A stretch of DNA of 64,000 nt from Levilinea sp. GTDB lineage: Bacteria > Chloroflexota > Anaerolineae > Anaerolineales > Anaerolineaceae. The position numbers and the translations under genes were made by a program. The stretch spans positions 20,748 through 84,747 of the forward strand of contig JARKPO010000053.1 in assembly GCA_029975215.1 (NCBI GenBank), in the 5' to 3' direction. Below are positions 59,349-64,000 of this stretch, piece after piece (the stretch's first letter is position 1; every line of letters starts with the position of its first letter). The notes beneath the pieces were generated by a model. The model was not told where the DNA came from and did no database searches. It was given only the letters and a program-made list of their open reading frames with translations.

Positions 59349-59984
59349 CTATGGGCAGGCGCCCGGCCCAAAAGCCCAGCCAAACAGGCTGCACCACAAA
59401 TTCAAAGCGTCAATGGCAAAAAACACCACCCCGCACAAACACACCACCACCAACAGCGCGATCAAAATGATCAGCCACACCGGGAATTTCTTCTTGGGTT
59501 CATCCTCTTCGGGCGGTAAAGGAACCTGCCCGGAATAGGCAGGCGCAGCCTGACGCGGCGGAGGGGCCGGGGCATACGCCGGGGGCGGCGGGGCATAGGC
59601 AGGAGGCGCGGCTGGGGGCTGCGGAGCCGCATAGGGCGCACTTCCCCGCACCGGCGCGGCCACAGTGGCCGCCTGGTCGCTTTGCACCGTCTCGAACAGC
59701 AGGGCCACATGCTCGCCAAAAGTCACCATTTCCCCTGGCCGCAGCAAATACGGCCCCATCAGGCGTTGGCCGTTCACCGCCGTGCCGTTGGTGGAACCTA
59801 AATCCTCCAGCACATAATTGGCCCCCTGAAGGTACAGGCGCGCATGGCGGCGCGACATTTCAGGGTCGTTGATGACAATATCGTTATTCAAATCCCGCCC
59901 GATGAACAGTTCCGCCTTTTCCAGCGGGTAAGCCGTCCCTGCGTTCGGGCCAGACCGAATGACAATTTGGTAAAACGCGCTCAT
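59349..59984 (-). CDS. FHA domain protein with C-terminal TM segment
   Basis: FIGRDLNNDIVINDPEMSRRHARLYLQGANYVLEDLGSTNGTAVNGQRL. Confidence 0.93.
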   Translation of the reverse strand: MSAFYQIVIRSGPNAGTAYPLEKAELFIGRDLNNDIVINDPEMSRRHARLYLQGANYVLEDLGSTNGTAVNGQRLMGPYLLRPGEMVTFGEHVALLFETVQSDQAATVAAPVRGSAPYAAPQPPAAPPAYAPPPPAYAPAPPPRQAAPAYSGQVPLPPEEDEPKKKFPVWLIILIALLVVVCLCGVVFFAIDALNLWCSLFGWAFGPGACP

Positions 59985-60137
59985 AGAGTCTCCTCCTTGC
60001 AGTCTGCCGCCCAATTTTCACACCGCCGGCAGAATTGGCTGGTTTCCGATTTCCTCTTTAGTATATACCAATATTGCAAATCCAAAAGCCCCTGCCCGCG
60101 TCAATTTTCCCAACCCAGCCCGCAAACCAATTACAAA

Positions 60138-60203
60138 ATGCAACTTTTTAAACTCTTGTATTTTTTCGGCTAGCCCTTATAATTCGACGCTATGCAACTT
60201 TTT
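60138..60203 (+). promoter_or_regulatory. 12-bp direct repeats flanking a -10 box
   Basis: ATGCAACTTTTT at 60138-60149 and 60192-60203; TATAAT at 60178-60183. Confidence 0.45.
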
Positions 60204-60242
60204 GCTGCTGATCTACAGGCTTAAGAAGCCAAAGGAGAAACC

Positions 60243-61454
60243 ATGTCCGACTTTTTGCTGAACTCCACTTCCCCCTCGCCGGATGACCAGGAAGTCACCG
60301 AAGGCGATAAACCTCCTGATCCCAGCCCGCGTCCGGCTCGTCCCTGGCGCGTCGCGGTGATTGCCAACGTGAAGGGGGAAACCTCACTGCCGATTCATTC
60401 ACCCCAGGATGCCGGCGCGGAATTTGACCGAAAAGAAACCATTCAGGCCATTCAAGCGGCCATCGAATCTGACGGCCATTCCACCATCTTTTTACAAGCA
60501 GACGCCAGTTTACCGTTTAAACTCAGCGAAGCCTGCCCCGATATCTGCTTCAACATCGCCGAGGGTGCGGGGGGTGACGCGCGCGAAGCCCAGGTTCCGG
60601 CTTTGCTGGAAATGCTGCATATCCCCTACACCGCCTCGCGCGTGCTGGCCAACGCCCTGGCCCTGGACAAAACCATGACAAAGCACATCTGGTCGGTCGC
60701 AGGTTTACCCACCGCCCTCTTCCAGGAATTCAGCCAGGCAGACGACCCGCTGGATGAGCACATGACCTTCCCCATGTTCGTCAAGCCTGCGCGCGAAGGC
60801 ACCGGCATGGGCATGGGCTCCGAATCCATCGTCTACGATGAAGCCCAACTGCGCCGCCGTGTGGCCTGGGTGATCCAGGAATACGCCCAGCCCGCCCTGG
60901 TGGAAGAGTACCTGCCCGGGCGCGAGTTCACCGTAGCGGTCTTAGGCCGCCGCCAGGCCCAGCTTTACAGCCGCCTGCCGCATCTCTATGCCGAAGACGG
61001 TTTCCACCGTTTCCCCGTGCTGGAAATTGACAACACCCGCTCCGCCACCCCCGGTGTCTACGGACATTTCACCAAAACCCTCACCAATGAAGACCCCGGT
61101 GTGCCTGGCTTCCTCTGCCCTGCGCCCATCCCCGCCGAGCTGGCCTCCGAGCTGTGCGAGTTGGCCATCCGCGCCCACCAGGCCATCGGTGCGCTGGATG
61201 TCTCGCGCATTGACTTCCGCATGGATGCCGCCGGGCGCCCGCGCCTGCTAGAGATCAACAGCCTTCCCGGCCTGACCCCTGGCTTCTCGGATATCTGCGT
61301 CATTGCCAACGCCGAGGGCATCTCCTACAACGATCTCATTTTAGAGATCCTCTACCTGGGCGCCTCGCGCTTTGGGCTGCTGCCGGCCCGCGGTGAACCC
61401 CGCGCTGCCGTAACCCTGCCCATCAATCAGATACAGGCCGCGTCCAAGCTCTAA
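60243..61454 (+). CDS. D-alanine--D-alanine ligase-like ATP-grasp protein
   Basis: CFNIAEGAGGDAREAQVPALLEMLHIPYTAS, MFVKPAREGTGMGM, DVSRIDFRMDAAGRPRLLEINSLPGLTP. Confidence 0.92.
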   Translation: MSDFLLNSTSPSPDDQEVTEGDKPPDPSPRPARPWRVAVIANVKGETSLPIHSPQDAGAEFDRKETIQAIQAAIESDGHSTIFLQADASLPFKLSEACPDICFNIAEGAGGDAREAQVPALLEMLHIPYTASRVLANALALDKTMTKHIWSVAGLPTALFQEFSQADDPLDEHMTFPMFVKPAREGTGMGMGSESIVYDEAQLRRRVAWVIQEYAQPALVEEYLPGREFTVAVLGRRQAQLYSRLPHLYAEDGFHRFPVLEIDNTRSATPGVYGHFTKTLTNEDPGVPGFLCPAPIPAELASELCELAIRAHQAIGALDVSRIDFRMDAAGRPRLLEINSLPGLTPGFSDICVIANAEGISYNDLILEILYLGASRFGLLPARGEPRAAVTLPINQIQAASKL

Positions 61455-61488
61455 GCCGCCGCGTCAGCCTGCCGGGCAAAAAAATCAA

Positions 61489-61527
61489 AACGCCTCAGGG
61501 CTAATCACCCTGGGGCGTTCACTTTTT
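61489..61527. terminator. bidirectional terminator
   Basis: AACGCCTCAGGG ctaatca CCCTGGGGCGTT cacTTTTT. Confidence 0.85.
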
Positions 61528-61541
61528 CTCATCCACAAAGG

Positions 61542-62081
61542 TCAAAAGAGGAAAGGAACCGCCGCCACCATCCACGGGGCCAGTTCCACCATCCCCCAGC
61601 CCACCAGCAGCCCCAACAGGTAGCCCGCCACCACATCCGAAACGTAATGCACCCCCATCAGCACACGCGCCGCGGCCACCACCGGCGACCACAGCACCAC
61701 CAGCCAGCCAAACCAGGCCGGCCCCAGCGCCATCGCCATCACCGCCAAAAGCGCCGCGCGCGCCGCATGGCCAGAGGGAAAGGAATGCGGATCGGTTGAG
61801 CGGTAAATTCCGCCCCATTCGCCTTCCGGGCGCCGCCGACGGATCAGCAATTTAATGGAAAGTACCAGCACGGCCTCAAATACCAGACTCACCGCCAAAA
61901 TCGCCGCCAAACAGCGCCAGTCCGGCGTGCCCAACAGCCACACCAGGCCCAAGCCCGCCAGCCAAAACCATGAATCGCCCGAATGGGCTAAAAAGGACAT
62001 CGCCTTCCAGCCGCGCACCCCCGGCCGCAGCCGCAGTTGGTCCGTCAGATTCGCGTCCCAAACCATCAGCGTTCTGAGCAT
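61542..62081 (-). CDS. PAP2 family phosphatase
   Basis: KLLIRRRRPEGEW, SFPSGHAARAALL, GVHYVSDVVAGYLLG. Confidence 0.93.
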   Translation of the reverse strand: MLRTLMVWDANLTDQLRLRPGVRGWKAMSFLAHSGDSWFWLAGLGLVWLLGTPDWRCLAAILAVSLVFEAVLVLSIKLLIRRRRPEGEWGGIYRSTDPHSFPSGHAARAALLAVMAMALGPAWFGWLVVLWSPVVAAARVLMGVHYVSDVVAGYLLGLLVGWGMVELAPWMVAAVPFLF

Positions 62082-62083
62082 GG

Positions 62084-62866
62084 CTAAATCTCCCCGGTTT
62101 CCAGCCGCAGCAAATCCCGGCGCATCAGTTCATACTGCCCGTATTTATCAATATCCATTCCCAGCTCCGCATACGGGCTGATGATGGCCCGCCCGCGCAT
62201 GCCCATGCGCTGCGCCACACGCCGCACCGCCCCTTCCAGGTCCAACCGCCCCAACAGCACCAGCGCCAGCGTATCCAGCCCAATCATAGCCGCCTGTTTC
62301 AGCGGGTTCTTGCGAGCAGCAATCAGGCGCGCCGCCACCGGCTGGTCATCCAGCGCCAGCCCCAATCGGAACCCGTTTAAATCCCCCCCGCACACCTCAG
62401 CCCCCTTCAAGCGCAGATAGGTGCGCCGCGAACCGGGGTAACGCGCCTCCATCACCTGACGCTGCACCACGGTGTAGTATAAATCCTCCTCACTCTCGCC
62501 CATGCGCTCCGCCAGCCATTCAATGATCTCCGGCCGGATTCCCGGAATGTCCGCTGAAACGGAAATGCAGTTCTCCTGCGGCGAGCGCCACTGCATCAAA
62601 ACCTTGGCCCCCGCCACCATGTTTTCCAGCACCCCGCCGTGATCCGCCAGGCGCGCCGCGCACTTCGGGCAGTCCACCGCCGCCCCCTCCGGCAGCCCCA
62701 CAATCACCACCCGCTCCACGCAGTCCGCCGCGTTCATCGCGTCCAACGTCCACTGCGCCACCGGTTTACCGCCCAGGGAGATCAAAGATTTATGCCCGTC
62801 CACCGTCAAAGGGTACAAAGGGTCATCCGTCCGACAGGTTCCACCCGCTAAGAGAATCGCATCCAT
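62084..62866 (-). CDS. nucleotidyltransferase family protein (MobA-like NTP transferase)
   Basis: MDAILLAGGTCRTDDPLYPLTVDGHKSLISLGGKPVAQWTLDAM. Confidence 0.85.
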   Translation of the reverse strand: MDAILLAGGTCRTDDPLYPLTVDGHKSLISLGGKPVAQWTLDAMNAADCVERVVIVGLPEGAAVDCPKCAARLADHGGVLENMVAGAKVLMQWRSPQENCISVSADIPGIRPEIIEWLAERMGESEEDLYYTVVQRQVMEARYPGSRRTYLRLKGAEVCGGDLNGFRLGLALDDQPVAARLIAARKNPLKQAAMIGLDTLALVLLGRLDLEGAVRRVAQRMGMRGRAIISPYAELGMDIDKYGQYELMRRDLLRLETGEI

Positions 62867-62871
62867 GCGCC

Positions 62872-63789
62872 TTACAGCTCCTGAAGCTGCGGCTGAAGTT
62901 TCAAATCAGCCACCAGCGATTTCATCAAATCTAAATACCCGTCCATGTGCGCGTAATCCACCGGCTTTTTCCAGCCGACGGCCGCCAGCATGCCCGCTTC
63001 CAGCAAATTGGTGCCAAAGGTGCGCCCGTCATAGGAGGGCGTGGTGGTGACCATGTGCTGAACTCCCGCCGCGCGAAAAATTGCGCGGTCTTCCGGCGTG
63101 GTGGTGTTGGTCACAATCACCTTGCCATCCATCCGCTCCGGCATGTTATGAGTGATGTAATGGCAGTCCCCCGCCACCACATGCGCCCATTGGAAATATT
63201 TCTCAAAGCGCGGATGGCGCTCTTCCTGCTTTTCGCCTGTAGGGTACAGCCACGAAAAGGGCAGCCGCCCCACCACCGGCAGCAGCAGCCGCAGCACCCG
63301 CTGTAAGCTGCGCTTGCTGTGCAGGGGGATGGGCGCGCCGAGCACAAACATCAAGTCACCAATCACCGAATCATACCCACCGTCCAAAAAACCGCAGGTC
63401 AGGCCGTAGCGGTCTACCCCACTGATGAGGAAGGCGCGTCTCTGCTCCCCCCTGGGCTTCAGCTGAGTCTCCACCACCTCCGCCGCCTGGCGTTCCAGCG
63501 TCTCTTTCAGGCCGGTTCCATCCACCACCGGAGTCTTTTCCACAAAGCGCACCATTGAAGCCACCGAGCGCAGCGGGTGCCATTCCCCTTCCACCAATAA
63601 GCCCAACACCGCCCCGCCCACGCCAAAGGCATCTACCTGCCCATCCAGCTCCCGGTACAATTGAGCGGCGGCTTCCATATCACCGTCTGTGCCAATCCGT
63701 TCCAATTGCACTTTTTCCCCCAAAAGGTTCACCACTACAGATTTATTACGCTTCGAGGATCCAATGCTGATACTAACCGCTCTCTTCAT
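62872..63789 (-). CDS. conserved protein of the type often labelled quinate 5-dehydrogenase
   Basis: MKRAVSISIGSSKRNKSVVVNLLGEKVQLERIGTDGDMEAAAQLYRELDGQVDAFGVGG...; label from memory of annotation practice. Confidence 0.6.
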   Translation of the reverse strand: MKRAVSISIGSSKRNKSVVVNLLGEKVQLERIGTDGDMEAAAQLYRELDGQVDAFGVGGAVLGLLVEGEWHPLRSVASMVRFVEKTPVVDGTGLKETLERQAAEVVETQLKPRGEQRRAFLISGVDRYGLTCGFLDGGYDSVIGDLMFVLGAPIPLHSKRSLQRVLRLLLPVVGRLPFSWLYPTGEKQEERHPRFEKYFQWAHVVAGDCHYITHNMPERMDGKVIVTNTTTPEDRAIFRAAGVQHMVTTTPSYDGRTFGTNLLEAGMLAAVGWKKPVDYAHMDGYLDLMKSLVADLKLQPQLQEL

Positions 63790-63963
63790 CGTATTCGGCT
63801 CCCAACCACTGAGATGGTACCATTTTACCGCCAACTGACCAATTTATAAAAATCCCAAAAAATCTGAAGATCGGACAAAAGATCGGACAAGTGAATAAGC
63901 AGAGAAACCTCGAAGGAGATAAACTTGGTTTTCCACGACCATACTTATCAACGACGAGGTTTC

Positions 63964-64000
63964 ATGGACAAGTTTATCAACAATCAGGAATTTATGGTGG
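63964..64000 (+). CDS. possible CDS start truncated by the window edge
   Basis: ATGGACAAGTTTATCAACAATCAGGAATTTATGGTG open to the edge; only 12 codons visible. Confidence 0.3.
   Translation, partial: MDKFINNQEFMV

Overview
The window looks like a contiguous chromosomal segment of a GC-rich bacterium, probably Chloroflexota/Anaerolineae-like; that taxonomic guess comes from gene style only. It is dominated by core genes, with no tRNA, rRNA or CRISPR seen. Recognisable blocks: an amino-acid ABC transporter end; gyrB; a nusA-ylxR-infB-rbfA-nrnA-truB-ribF-thyX-like block; a trpS-trpB2 unit preceded by a clear T-box leader with a TGG specifier; a giant GAF histidine kinase plus FIST protein operon; PBP1A; tandem cyclic-di-AMP-receptor-like genes; an amidase with two L,D-transpeptidases; a formate dehydrogenase cluster (mobA, fdhD, nuoEF-like, FeS subunit, fdhA); a BTAD/SARP-type regulator; and cell-envelope and hypothetical genes. 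Items most worth a second look: (1) an 11-bp-phased TGTCAG direct repeat placed like a SARP operator, directly downstream of the BTAD regulator and upstream of an apparently non-coding hairpin/terminator transcript; (2) a structured RNA candidate on the minus strand upstream of the histidine kinase/FIST operon; (3) a rimP-leader-like hairpin in front of nusA with no rimP in the window, a NusA with an IF-2-like low-complexity tail, and a short IF-2; (4) tandem DarA-like genes, the second lacking part of the fold; (5) a large protein resembling a degenerate DNA methylase; (6) a two-domain ThyX-like protein with an apparently split active-site signature; (7) a Trp/Gly/Ser/Asp repeat lipoprotein; (8) an interleaved repeat arrangement at the right window edge. 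All family calls were made by eye from translations, without database searches.
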